A stretch of DNA of 19,316 nucleotides from positions 1-19,316 of the forward strand of contig JAAZGC010000272.1 in NCBI GenBank assembly GCA_012511425.1, read 5' to 3'. Shown piece after piece: positions 6,033 through 15,857 of this stretch (the stretch's first letter is position 1; every line of letters begins with the position of its first letter). This DNA is from Clostridiales bacterium. Its GTDB lineage: Bacteria; Bacillota; Clostridia; Oscillospirales; CAG-272. The notes beneath the pieces were generated by a model. The model did no database searches and was not told the DNA's origin. It was given only the letters and a program-made list of their open reading frames with translations. The position numbers were made by a program, and so were the translations under genes.

Positions 6033-6872
6033 ATGAACGAAGTATACAAAAGGATAGGCACGCTGGTGCCTGTCGGAAGCCCGGAGATGATACGCGAGGG
6101 CTTCCGCAGGGTGCATGAATTCGGAATGGGCTGCTGCCAGCTGATGGCGCGTCCCGGTATGACAACGTCCGAAATTGCCGAGGCTGTGACGGCTGCTTCC
6201 AAGGAATTTGACGTTTACATCTCCGCCGTCTGGGCGGGTTGGAGCGGCCCCGCCGAGTGGAATTTTTACGAAGGTCCGCTCACACTCGGACTTATGCCGC
6301 ATGAGTACCGCGAAAAACGAGTCGAGGAAGTGCTTGACGAGTGCCGCTTTGCAAGGGATATCGGCGTGACCGATGTTATCACCCATGTCGGGTTTATCCC
6401 GGAAAACCCGAATGACCCGGAGTTTGAGTCGATTGTCCTGACGCTGCGCCATATCTGCAAAACGATAGGCGAGTTCGGGCAGTATTTCCTCTTTGAGACT
6501 GGACAGGAAACTCCGACGACGCTTCTGCGCACGATAGAAGAAGTCGGGACAGGCAACTTAGGCGTCAACCTCGACACCGCGAATCTTATACTGTACGGCC
6601 GAGGCAATCCGGTCGATGCGCTCGACGTAATCGGAAAATACGTCCGAAACACGCACATGAAGGACGGCTTTTATCCCGTTTCCGGCCGGTCTCTCGGCGA
6701 GGAAGTGCCGTTGGGCGAGGGGAAGGTCAATGTGAGGGAATTTATTAAAAAGTCGGAGGGCATCGGATACAAAGGCTGCTACTGCATTGAGCGGGAAATT
6801 TCCGGCGAGCGGCAGAACCTTGATATCATCGCAGCGCGCGACCTTATAGCGGAGACGCTGCGCGGGTGCTGA
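6033..6872 (+). CDS. Sugar phosphate isomerase/epimerase-like TIM-barrel protein
   Basis: This protein belongs to the xylose isomerase-like TIM-barrel superfamily (AP endonuclease 2 fold), whose members isomerise or epimerise sugars, inositols or related acids with a divalent metal. Candidate metal ligands lie at the expected strand ends: E155 in LFETGQE, D181 in GVNLDTAN, H208 in NTHMKDG and E253 in CIERE. The length of 279 residues is typical. The start is supported by GAGG about 9 bases upstream. It begins 5 bases after tgt and has no promoter of its own, so it is co-transcribed with it. The true substrate cannot be read from the sequence and the link with tgt may be only positional. Confidence 0.82.
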   Translation: MNEVYKRIGTLVPVGSPEMIREGFRRVHEFGMGCCQLMARPGMTTSEIAEAVTAASKEFDVYISAVWAGWSGPAEWNFYEGPLTLGLMPHEYREKRVEEVLDECRFARDIGVTDVITHVGFIPENPNDPEFESIVLTLRHICKTIGEFGQYFLFETGQETPTTLLRTIEEVGTGNLGVNLDTANLILYGRGNPVDALDVIGKYVRNTHMKDGFYPVSGRSLGEEVPLGEGKVNVREFIKKSEGIGYKGCYCIEREISGERQNLDIIAARDLIAETLRGC

Positions 6873-6884
6873 AAAGTTCAAATG

Positions 6885-6929
6885 AAAAAAGCTTACCTTA
6901 CGAAAATTATCGCAAGGCAAGCTTTTTCT
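6885..6929 (-). terminator. Terminator between convergent genes
   Basis: A long stem runs from AAAAAGCTT at 6886-6894 to AAGCTTTTT at 6919-6927. On the minus strand two G-T pairs complete it; on the plus strand the same positions are A-C mismatches. It therefore seems shaped mainly for the leftward acetyltransferase operon, though it can also stop the tgt operon. Both flanks are T-rich in the proper direction. Confidence 0.75.
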
Positions 6930-6933
6930 TATT

Positions 6934-7449
6934 TCAGGCAAATATCGGATTTAATATCTTCTGCGCGGTTATTATCGTTTTGTCATCTCTTTCGATGCTG
7001 CCGGTCTTTGAAAAACCGTTTTTCAGCCAGAAGCGCTCGGCTTGATTATTACCGTCGACCCATGCTAGTCTGACGGAAGCAAATCCGCGATCGGAAAGAT
7101 ATCTGCACAGTTCGTTTATGATAACCGAACCGACGCCGCAGCTCTGAATTGCCGCATCGACCATGAAAAAGCCGATATAGGCGACGCCTTTTTCCGGATA
7201 TCCGTCGATGAGATCGAGGACGGCGGCAAGTCTGCCGCCGTCGAAACAGCCGATATAATATTTATCATCCGCGGTCACTCCGGGCGGGATGGCGCACATA
7301 TCCGCGATTATCGATTCGCGGGAAACCGGCGGCGGCATATGAATGTAATACTGCGGATTTGTGCTGCATAGCCGGTAAATGTCTTCGATGTCTGCGTCGG
7401 TGAGCCTGCGGACGATATATGTCTTTGAAAGCGCTTTTATATCGATCAT
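6934..7449 (-). CDS. GNAT-family N-acetyltransferase
   Basis: This is a cytoplasmic acetyl-CoA-dependent acetyltransferase of unknown substrate. The acetyl-CoA pyrophosphate loop is visible as IQSCGVGS (Q102, G105, G107) after the strand YIGFFMVD. The C-terminal NNQAERFWLKNGFSKTG stretch (134-150) is typical of motif B. The length of 171 residues is normal. It lies 31 bases downstream of the sugar-kinase gene, with no clear ribosome site before its ATG, so it may be translated by coupling as the last gene of the cluster. The kinase neighbour may hint at a sugar or amino-sugar substrate, but nothing in the sequence proves it. Confidence 0.85.
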   Translation of the reverse strand: MIDIKALSKTYIVRRLTDADIEDIYRLCSTNPQYYIHMPPPVSRESIIADMCAIPPGVTADDKYYIGCFDGGRLAAVLDLIDGYPEKGVAYIGFFMVDAAIQSCGVGSVIINELCRYLSDRGFASVRLAWVDGNNQAERFWLKNGFSKTGSIERDDKTIITAQKILNPIFA

Positions 7450-7480
7450 TCGTTTTTATCTGCTGTCCGCAAAATGCCGG

Positions 7481-8617
7481 TTATTCTTCTTTTCCCTCTG
7501 CGACTATCTTTTCGACATATGCGACCATTTCGCCGTATTTTTCCTCGAATTTCTCGAGCAGGCGCATCTGGGCGCGGGCGCGGATGAGGTTGTGCTGAGG
7601 ACGGTTGACCTTGAAGTAGACATCGCCGTCGATATAGTCGGTCAGAAAGCGCATCGCAAGCTCGCAGGTAATGACCTTGACGCCCATCGGGAGCGCAAGT
7701 ATCTCCTCGCGGGAAAGCACTTCCTTGGTTTCCGAAACAAAGCCGCGGGTGAATTCGCGGAAAAGCTCCATATCGACGTCAATCTTCGAAAGATCCGGCT
7801 CGTCTTCGGCGGCGGTGGAGGCGCCGTAGCGGATCGCGTCGCCGTAATCGTAAAGCGCGGAGCCGGGCATGACGGTGTCAAGGTCGATAACGCAGAGCGC
7901 CTTTTTTGTCTCATTGTCGATCATTACGTTGTTGAGCTTGGTGTCGTTGTGGGTGACCCGGAGCGGCAGCTCGCCTTTTTCGATCATGTCGACTATCGAA
8001 GACATCATCTTTCTGCGGTCGAAGAAAAAATCGATATCTTCTTCAAGCTTGCCGACCCTGCCCGCCTTATCGGCGGCAACCGACGCGACGAAAGTATAAA
8101 AGCGCTTTTTGGTATTGTGGAAGTCGGGAATCGTCTCAGTCAGCTTGTCCGCCGGAAAATCGGAAAGATATTTCTGGAACTCGCCGAAGCCGCGCCCCGC
8201 CTCGTAAAACAATGCGGGATCGGATATCTGATTATAAGCGGTGGCGTTGTCGATGAAGATATCCGCGCGCCAGTACTCGCCGCGGTCGTCTTTATAAAGC
8301 AGCGGACTTTCGGTCGTCAGCGGGCCTTTGACCGGGATGAATTCAAGAATACTGCGATCGGTGGGAAGGTGCGCACGCGCCATCGTCGCGGTAATATGGT
8401 TGATGACGAGCTGAACGTTTTTCATCAGTTCCTCGGGATGCCTGAACGCGACGGTGTTGATTCTCTGGAGGACATAACGCACTTTGGAGCCGTCGGGCTT
8501 CCCGTAGGTGAGAAGGTATGTCGAGTTGATATTTCCCGAAAGCAGCTCTTCGACGCTCTTATATGTTCCTTCGAATTTGAAATGATTGATTACGTGCTTG
8601 ATATTGTTGTAAAGCAT
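7481..8617 (-). CDS. APH-fold sugar kinase, N-acetylhexosamine 1-kinase (NahK) type
   Basis: This is a small-molecule kinase of the aminoglycoside-phosphotransferase fold, most like NahK. NahK phosphorylates GlcNAc or GalNAc at C1 in salvage of mucin and milk-oligosaccharide sugars. In the 378-residue protein, YVLQRIN (48-54) matches the N-lobe region that binds nucleotide. The catalytic loop VTHNDTKLNN carries H223, D225 and N230, and VIDLDTVMPG carries the metal aspartates D245 and D247, followed by YDYGDAIR. GAGGAA six bases before the ATG supports the start. It lies 39 bases after the zinc-ribbon membrane protein gene. The usual NahK partners (a GNB/LNB phosphorylase and UDP-sugar enzymes) are not in view. 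A related kinase with another substrate is possible. Confidence 0.8.
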   Translation of the reverse strand: MLYNNIKHVINHFKFEGTYKSVEELLSGNINSTYLLTYGKPDGSKVRYVLQRINTVAFRHPEELMKNVQLVINHITATMARAHLPTDRSILEFIPVKGPLTTESPLLYKDDRGEYWRADIFIDNATAYNQISDPALFYEAGRGFGEFQKYLSDFPADKLTETIPDFHNTKKRFYTFVASVAADKAGRVGKLEEDIDFFFDRRKMMSSIVDMIEKGELPLRVTHNDTKLNNVMIDNETKKALCVIDLDTVMPGSALYDYGDAIRYGASTAAEDEPDLSKIDVDMELFREFTRGFVSETKEVLSREEILALPMGVKVITCELAMRFLTDYIDGDVYFKVNRPQHNLIRARAQMRLLEKFEEKYGEMVAYVEKIVAEGKEE

Positions 8618-8656
8618 TTTGATTCCTCGATCATTATGTATTATAAGCCGCGGCCG

Positions 8657-10282
8657 TCAGCCTCTGTTTGCGGCTTCGTCGTCGATGTCATATGCCTCGG
8701 GAGCGGTTTCCGGCTCCGGCTCGGCGGTCTCGTCGGGGACAGTCTCGGCGCCCGGAATCGTTTCCGCTTCGGTCGTCGTTTCGGCAGTTGTTTCTGCGGT
8801 TGCTTCAGCTGTTGTTTCGGGTTCGGTTTGCGGGGTTTCCGTTTCGGGAGCGGTCGCTGCTTCTTCGGTTGCCGCCGGTTCTTCATCCGTCAATGCGGTG
8901 ACTTCCGCAGTTTCCTCTTCGGGAAAGATGTCCGAAAGACCTATTCTCGTGTTGACGGAGTCGGTGCCGTAACGGGGTTCGAGGACGGCGTATTTTACAT
9001 AAACGAAAACGAGTGCGAAAAGCAGCAATGCCGATGTCAAAATCGAGATAATCGCCGCCGGTTTCCAGAGTCCCGCGCCGGAACCGGTTTCGATATATAC
9101 CGCCTTTTCCGGGAATTCTTCCGGATCGGGTTGCTCCTGCGGTATCTCCTTTCCGGTTTTTGCCGTCATTGCGGACTTTGCTGCGGGCGGGAAATCCGCG
9201 GGGAACGGTTTAACTTCGGAAGCTGCTTCGTCGGTGAGAGCCGGCTCATCGGTGTCAGGCATTTCGTCGCCGAAATCATCGGCGGGGGATATATCTTCTT
9301 CATCCGGGGATTCGGCCGGCGCACCGGAGCCGCCGAAATCAAGGTCAAGCTCTACCGTCTGCACAAACCGATCTTCGGTGGGTTCTTCGTAGTAATCTTC
9401 AAAGAAAGCTTCGTCTGCCGGTTCCGTTTCGGGTGTATCGGCGGATGCCGATTCACTGTCATCCGGCTTTTCTGCCGGTTCAAAAACCGGAATTGAAGGG
9501 GCAGCGGGTTCAGCGGTTTCGGACTTTGTTTCCGGTGGTAATCCTTCGGTATCAGCGTCGTTGAATGCGGACAATTCGGAAATATCGATATCTATCCTCG
9601 GGGTCAGCTTTGCCGTTATCGCATCGAGTTCGGCGCCGATATCGGTGAATCCGGCATTTTCATCCGTCTGCGGATGATTCTTTGGTTCCGGAAACGGGAC
9701 TGCGGGTTCTTTTTCGACCGGAATCGACGGCTTCTGAGTATCCTGAGCGGGTTTTACTGCCGGCGTCTTTCGGGCGGAGATATCCTTGCGCGGCGGGCGC
9801 CTGTACGGCGCAAAAGGAGTGCGCTTTACAAGCCGGATCTGCGGTGATTCGGAATTTTCCTGCGCCGAGGGGGAATCAGGCTCGGAGGATAATTCGGCGG
9901 CTTCCGGAGTTTGCGCATCGAACGGTTCTTCGGTTTCCCGCAAAGCATCCGGCTCCGTCGGATCCGTTTCCGGAGTTATTTCGGCTGCCGGTTCGGCTTC
10001 ATCCGGAACTTGCGCGGCATCATCGGTTTTTGCTTTGCGCTCGGCTTCTCTTATCCTTCGGCGATAAAGCGAATTTTTCTGCTCGGACGCAGACACTGCC
10101 GGCCAGTCGCCGGTGCTGTCACCCGTTTCGTCACTCGATGTGTTTTCATCCATCAGGCTGTCATACTGCCGTGCGATCTCCCTCGAGATTCCGCACATGG
10201 CGCAGAACCGGTCGTCGCAGTCGGTATGGCAGAGCGGACAGACCCACTTATCTTTGTTTTCTGTTTTTAACTTTTCGGCCAT
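8657..10282 (-). CDS. Zinc-ribbon, acidic-linker, single-TM protein of unknown function
   Basis: I do not recognise this 541-residue protein as a named family. Residues 15-30 form a short zinc ribbon (CPLC near 15-18 and CAMC near 27-30, with an extra C22). A linker of about 370 residues rich in E, D, P, S and A follows; it is probably disordered, with a basic patch PYRRPPRKDISARK near 160. One strong membrane helix lies at about 406-430. The tail of about 110 residues is dominated by T, E and A and contains near-repeats of TTAE. With no signal peptide, the zinc ribbon should be cytoplasmic and the tail outside. It starts 15 bases after the lipoprotein gene with a poor ribosome site. Zinc-ribbon membrane proteins of this layout are common in Clostridia but mostly uncharacterised. 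Confidence 0.75.
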   Translation of the reverse strand: MAEKLKTENKDKWVCPLCHTDCDDRFCAMCGISREIARQYDSLMDENTSSDETGDSTGDWPAVSASEQKNSLYRRRIREAERKAKTDDAAQVPDEAEPAAEITPETDPTEPDALRETEEPFDAQTPEAAELSSEPDSPSAQENSESPQIRLVKRTPFAPYRRPPRKDISARKTPAVKPAQDTQKPSIPVEKEPAVPFPEPKNHPQTDENAGFTDIGAELDAITAKLTPRIDIDISELSAFNDADTEGLPPETKSETAEPAAPSIPVFEPAEKPDDSESASADTPETEPADEAFFEDYYEEPTEDRFVQTVELDLDFGGSGAPAESPDEEDISPADDFGDEMPDTDEPALTDEAASEVKPFPADFPPAAKSAMTAKTGKEIPQEQPDPEEFPEKAVYIETGSGAGLWKPAAIISILTSALLLFALVFVYVKYAVLEPRYGTDSVNTRIGLSDIFPEEETAEVTALTDEEPAATEEAATAPETETPQTEPETTAEATAETTAETTTEAETIPGAETVPDETAEPEPETAPEAYDIDDEAANRG

Positions 10283-10297
10283 GTTAATATAATCAAC

Positions 10298-11113
10298 TCA
10301 CATCCACATCGGGAAGCTGACAAAACGCCAGCACCCGTATTTATCCATCTGAAGCTTGAAGATAAAGGTCTCGCTTCCGTCGTCTATGAGATCACCGGTA
10401 TCTTCGGCGAAGCTGTATTTCTGCACCTCTAACGTATATTCGACGAAGCTCGCCGAACGTTCGCTAAGCTCTGCGCTGAGGATTTTTCCGTAATTGATAT
10501 TTGCTCCGCGGTCGGCGGGTATAACGCAAAGATGTCCATCGATATCTGTGTAGTCGGAGCGGTAGGAAAGCAGTTTGTCCGCAATTTCCGTCGAAAAATA
10601 ATTTCTGACATATTTTTCGAGATCGGCGTATGTATTAATATAGGGGTAATCGACTTTATATTGGAAGGTGCCGTTAACAGGCTCGCCGCTTGTCGGAATT
10701 GTGCTCATGTTGAACCATTTCCAGATTTCGGTTGCGGTCGAAAAGATTTCGCCTATCGTATCTTCGTTGACATAGGCGACCGGCTTCATTGCGGCGGCAA
10801 CTTTTTCTTCAAATGCCGCCCTTTCTGCCGCAGCTTTGTCTTCGGCGGTTTCCGCTTCTTGCTCGGCGGCGGTCGTTTCGGCTTCATTCGGGAGGGTTTC
10901 TTCGGCGGGTTCGGTTTCCGTTTCTGTCTCGGCGGCTTCCGTCGTAACGATTTCCTCGGCTTTCGTTGTTTCGGAATCCTCCGCGGATGCAGTTTCCTCA
11001 ACGGATGCGGTTTCCGAGACTTGACCGAGAACGGCGTTCACGTCGCAGGCCGAAAGACCGAATGCGGATATAAGCGCAGCGATTATCAGCAGCGCGGGCT
11101 TTATATTTTTCAT
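10298..11113 (-). CDS. Lipoprotein with T/E-rich stalk and possible IseA-like domain
   Basis: Residues 1-22 are a lipoprotein signal peptide with lipobox LSAC and lipidated C23. A stalk rich in T, E and A spans about 33-100. The rest (about 105-271) is a compact domain with YINTYADLEKYVRNYFS, ADKLLSYRSDY, GHLCVIPADRGANINYGK and a closing GCWRFVSFP strand. This pattern resembles the IseA/YoeB inhibitors of cell-wall DL-endopeptidases, but I call that similarity by eye only. A GAGG site six bases upstream supports the start. It is the first gene after a good promoter, and the zinc-ribbon membrane protein with a similar T/E/A stalk follows after 15 bases. The two may work together at the cell surface. 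Confidence 0.7.
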   Translation of the reverse strand: MKNIKPALLIIAALISAFGLSACDVNAVLGQVSETASVEETASAEDSETTKAEEIVTTEAAETETETEPAEETLPNEAETTAAEQEAETAEDKAAAERAAFEEKVAAAMKPVAYVNEDTIGEIFSTATEIWKWFNMSTIPTSGEPVNGTFQYKVDYPYINTYADLEKYVRNYFSTEIADKLLSYRSDYTDIDGHLCVIPADRGANINYGKILSAELSERSASFVEYTLEVQKYSFAEDTGDLIDDGSETFIFKLQMDKYGCWRFVSFPMWM

Positions 11114-11160
11114 TGATTTCCTCTTTTCCCGGAATAAAATAACAACAGCACCGGGACGGC

Positions 11161-11220
11161 TGTTTACATCTTTAAATCATACATATATGATTATACCATT
11201 ATTTTGTTAATATGTAAACA
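11161..11220 (-). promoter_or_regulatory. Promoter of the lipoprotein operon with nested palindromes
   Basis: On the minus strand TTTACA (11213-11218) and TATAAT (11190-11195) are separated by 17 bases. Two palindromes overlap it. TGTTTACAT (11161-11169) is the reverse complement of ATGTAAACA (11212-11220), which contains the -35 box. AATCAT (11175-11180) is the reverse complement of ATGATT (11187-11192), which overlaps the -10 box and the start region. The promoter itself is convincing; the operator role is inferred. Apart from this promoter and the groESL terminator, 11114-11367 shows nothing. Confidence 0.7.
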
Positions 11221-11303
11221 CCAGACCGGTTGATTTTTGGTTTTTTCGTTCATTATTTGCCGTTTTTCAACAAATTCTGCCGTATTTTGCTGCAGATAAA
11301 CAT

Positions 11304-11342
11304 CCGGAGGGCGGAAACACGATAACGGTTTCCGCCCTCCGG
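11304..11342 (-). terminator. Hairpin terminator of groESL
   Basis: A perfect 15-bp stem (11304-11318 with 11328-11342) and a 9-base loop start 25 bases after the groEL stop. The minus-strand tail ATGTTTATC is only moderately T-rich. The great stability of the stem makes termination or 3'-end protection likely. Confidence 0.7.
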
Positions 11343-11367
11343 GAGATTATTTCTGTTTCGCGGGTTA

Positions 11368-13020
<1,653 letters not shown>

Positions 13021-13038
13021 TTATTGATTGTACGATCA

Positions 13039-13476
<438 letters not shown>

Positions 13477-13542
13477 TTACACTTAATTAACAAAGAATAC
13501 CGCGTTTTCGGGATTTTTGCTTGCACTCACACGCTTCGGCTG

Positions 13543-14268
13543 CTAATTCGGGTTTTTCGTTCGGTTTTTCGGTTTACCGATAAGCGTAAAATCCCGGCTT
13601 TGGCAGACCAGTCCCCAAACAGCCGCGTCGGGAAGAGTGTCGTCCAGAATGACGGATATCCAGTGTTTTTTCTGCATATGCCACGCGGGATAGATTCCCG
13701 GCGTTGCGGATATCAGTTCCCCGATGGATTTGTCGTCGTGCTTTATATTCAGAACGTCGACGAAATCGCCGTCGTCACGGTGCAGCTTTGTCAGCTTTGA
13801 GCGGGGGATATGCATCACAAGTCCGTACCAGCGGCGGTTTTTCGGGTTTCTGAACACACCGGTTATATCGTCGCCGGTTTTTGCCAGGAAGGGAAAGTCC
13901 GGCTCTTCTCCGAAAGTTTCATATAAATACCGGGCAAGCCGGTTCGCCTGATCCGAAACAAACGGCTGAAAGAAAAAGGCAGGCTTTGCAAGCTCTCTCA
14001 GCGCTTCGATATATTTTTCCCGCACGAGGCTGACATACGGACTGATCCTGGCCGAGCTTCCGACCGGAAGATATTCTTCTTCGGCTGCAACGTCTATTAC
14101 CCGGCCGACGATGCGGCCGTCCTTATATACCCGAAGTTCGGCGAGAAAGTCGCCGTTCATGAACACGGCGGTTTTTATGAAATATTCGTTTTTTTCTTCA
14201 AAGCCGGCGCTGCGGAGCTTCGAAATATCCGGCTTCATGCGGATAAGCGCTTTTTCTTCAAGCGTCAT
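13543..14268 (-). CDS. MmcQ/YjbR-domain protein with N-terminal extra domain
   Basis: The C-terminal half (about 117-230) is a MmcQ/YjbR (DUF419, CyaY-like fold) domain. It shows the conserved pieces NPKNRRWYGLVMHIPRSKL, DVLNIKHDD, TPGIYPAWHMQKKHWISVIL and LPDAAVWGLVCQS. The first 110 or so residues are a separate domain of unknown role, seen with this domain in Firmicutes proteins of similar length (241 residues here). The ATG at 14268 has an ideal GGAGGTGATT site; a GTG three codons earlier lies inside that site. The family's biochemical function is unknown, and a DNA-binding role has been suggested for related proteins. It has its own promoter and is a single gene. Confidence 0.85.
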   Translation of the reverse strand: MTLEEKALIRMKPDISKLRSAGFEEKNEYFIKTAVFMNGDFLAELRVYKDGRIVGRVIDVAAEEEYLPVGSSARISPYVSLVREKYIEALRELAKPAFFFQPFVSDQANRLARYLYETFGEEPDFPFLAKTGDDITGVFRNPKNRRWYGLVMHIPRSKLTKLHRDDGDFVDVLNIKHDDKSIGELISATPGIYPAWHMQKKHWISVILDDTLPDAAVWGLVCQSRDFTLIGKPKNRTKNPN

Positions 14269-14292
14269 GGCAATCACCTCCGCCGAGCAATA

Positions 14293-14321
14293 AATATACC
14301 ATATCCGTCAAAATCTTTCAA
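14293..14321 (-). promoter_or_regulatory. Promoter of the MmcQ/YjbR-domain gene
   Basis: On the minus strand TTGAAA (14316-14321), a 17-base spacer and TATATT (14293-14298), with a start near 14286. The leader before the gene is therefore only about 18 bases, mostly taken up by the ribosome site. Confidence 0.65.
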
Positions 14322-14364
14322 CCGCATTTATGTTAAATCGGGCTGAATTTATTATTTTCGGCGC

Positions 14365-14400
14365 AAAAAAGCCGCCTCCGTTGTCTTCGGAGACGGCTTT
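14365..14400 (-). terminator. Terminator of the amino-acid ABC operon
   Basis: AAAGCCG-C-CTCCG pairs with CGGAG-A-CGGCTTT around a 7-base loop. The single odd position is a G-T pair when read on the minus strand, and that strand ends in TTTTTT. It starts a few bases behind the ATPase gene. Confidence 0.85.
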
Positions 14401-14405
14401 GCAAT

Positions 14406-15173
14406 TTATCTGTCGCGGAAGGATTTCAAAAATGCGTCGAGACGGGCGTTTTGACTGTCGTAGAAAATCTCTTTCGGGCTTCCCTCGGCAGCGATAAGGC
14501 CGTTATCCATGAAGATGACCCGGTCGGCGACGTCGCGGGCGAAGGTCATTTCATGGGTAACAATGACCATCGTCATCCTGTCTGCGGCAAGCTCGCGGAT
14601 AACTTCGAGCACCTCGCCGGTAAGCTCGGGGTCGAGGGCGGAGGTCGGCTCATCGAAAAGCAGCACCCGCGGCTCCATCATAAGCGTCCTCGCAATGGCA
14701 ACACGCTGTTTCTGGCCGCCGGAGAGCGAGGACGGCATCGCATCGAGCTTATCGAGCAGACCTACTTTTGAAAGCAGCTCCTTCGCCTTTTCCGCTGCCT
14801 CCGATTTATGCTTTTTTGCGACTGTCACCGGGGCGGTTATGAGGTTGTCTTTTACCGAAAGATGCGGGAAGAGATTGAAGTGCTGGAAAACCATTCCCAT
14901 CCTTCGCAAAATCCGCCGCTGCTGCTTTTCCGGGACATATATACCGTCGCGGACAAGGTCGGCGCCTTCGAAAATGACGGTTCCGCCGTCGACACGTTCA
15001 AGCCCGATAATCGAGCGAAGCATGGTGCTTTTGCCGGAGCCGGAGGAGCCGATGACCGCGACCACTTCTCCCCGGCCGACGCGAAGCGAAACATCGCGGA
15101 GAACTTCGTTGTCGCCGAAGGCTTTGCGCATATGCTCGACTATCACCACATCGGAGGTTATGCTGTCATTCAT
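14406..15173 (-). CDS. Polar amino-acid ABC transporter ATPase (GlnQ/HisP type)
   Basis: This ATPase powers uptake of polar amino acids through the permease encoded just before it. In 255 residues it shows Walker [10 protein letters not shown] (42-50), Q-loop Q97 in [10 protein letters not shown], the signature LSGGQ (150-154), Walker B VLLFDE (170-175) with PTSALDPE, and switch H207 in VTHEM. These, and the [10 protein letters not shown] stretch, are typical of the GlnQ/HisP subfamily. AGGAGGTG eight bases upstream of the ATG supports the start. The start lies 12 bases after the permease stop. The exact amino acid is not evident. Confidence 0.95.
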   Translation of the reverse strand: MNDSITSDVVIVEHMRKAFGDNEVLRDVSLRVGRGEVVAVIGSSGSGKSTMLRSIIGLERVDGGTVIFEGADLVRDGIYVPEKQQRRILRRMGMVFQHFNLFPHLSVKDNLITAPVTVAKKHKSEAAEKAKELLSKVGLLDKLDAMPSSLSGGQKQRVAIARTLMMEPRVLLFDEPTSALDPELTGEVLEVIRELAADRMTMVIVTHEMTFARDVADRVIFMDNGLIAAEGSPKEIFYDSQNARLDAFLKSFRDR

Positions 15174-15185
15174 AAAAACACCTCC

Positions 15186-15842
15186 TCAGAACCTGAATTT
15201 CTTTTCGAGCTTATTGAAAAGCAGCGTCAGCCCGGTGGTCATAATAAGGTAGAAAACCGCTGCGACGGCATACGGCAGAACGCTTTGAGTGCTGTTTACA
15301 AGCGATTTTGAATAGTGCAGCAGGTCGGTAATCCCGATCGTCGTGATAAGCGCCGTGTCTTTTACGAGAGTAATGGTCTCGTTTGACGTCGGCGGCAGCA
15401 CTACCTTTATCATCTGCGGTATGATTATCTTCGCGGTGGTCTGCGCCCTGGAAAAGCCGAGCACCCGCGCCGCTTCGTACTGACCCGGGTCTATCGAAAG
15501 CAGTCCTCCGCGGAAAATCTCGCAAAAATATGCGGCGTAATTCAGTATGAAGCCGATACAGCCGGCTGCGAAGCGATCCATCGCAAGATACTTTCCTATC
15601 ACCGGCAGAAAAGGCAGGCCGTAATATATGAAAAAGAGCTGCAGCATCAGCGGGGTGCCGCGCATGATAAAGACGTAAAACTTCGTCGCGCCGCATAAAA
15701 CCGGATTCTTTGAAGTTTCAAAGAAAGTCAGCAGCAGTCCCAGCGGGAGGGAAAAAACTATCGTAAAAAAGAAAATCGCAAGAGTATAACCGATGCCGCG
15801 GCTCATTACGACGACGGACATCTTTAAAATATCAATATTCAT
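15186..15842 (-). CDS. Polar amino-acid ABC transporter permease (HisM/GlnP type)
   Basis: This is the membrane subunit of the amino-acid importer. The 218-residue protein has about five hydrophobic helices. It has the family's RGTPLMLQLFFIYYGLP stretch (61-77) and the EAA coupling loop (about 123-144, EAARVLGFSRA then IIIPQM), which docks on the ATPase. It is the only permease gene, so a homodimer is expected. No clear ribosome site precedes the ATG, and a stem-loop without a T run lies between it and the binding-protein gene, so it is probably translated at a lower level than the binding protein. Confidence 0.94.
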   Translation of the reverse strand: MNIDILKMSVVVMSRGIGYTLAIFFFTIVFSLPLGLLLTFFETSKNPVLCGATKFYVFIMRGTPLMLQLFFIYYGLPFLPVIGKYLAMDRFAAGCIGFILNYAAYFCEIFRGGLLSIDPGQYEAARVLGFSRAQTTAKIIIPQMIKVVLPPTSNETITLVKDTALITTIGITDLLHYSKSLVNSTQSVLPYAVAAVFYLIMTTGLTLLFNKLEKKFRF

Positions 15843-15857
15843 CTGAACATAACATTT

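Noticed and set aside
8750..8880. Short repeated units resembling a minisatellite or CRISPR-like array
   Set aside because: The units are codon repeats for T, E and A in a protein tail. There are no constant repeats with unique spacers.
7379..9496. A 705-codon open frame on the plus strand
   Set aside because: It lies antisense to the NahK-type kinase and the zinc-ribbon protein, both of which have recognisable motifs. Its translation is low-complexity (runs of F, R, G) and matches nothing; it results from codon bias on the other strand.
10532..11116. A 194-codon plus-strand frame with glycine/phenylalanine runs
   Set aside because: It is antisense to the lipoprotein gene; the runs are the complement of its T/E/A-rich stalk.
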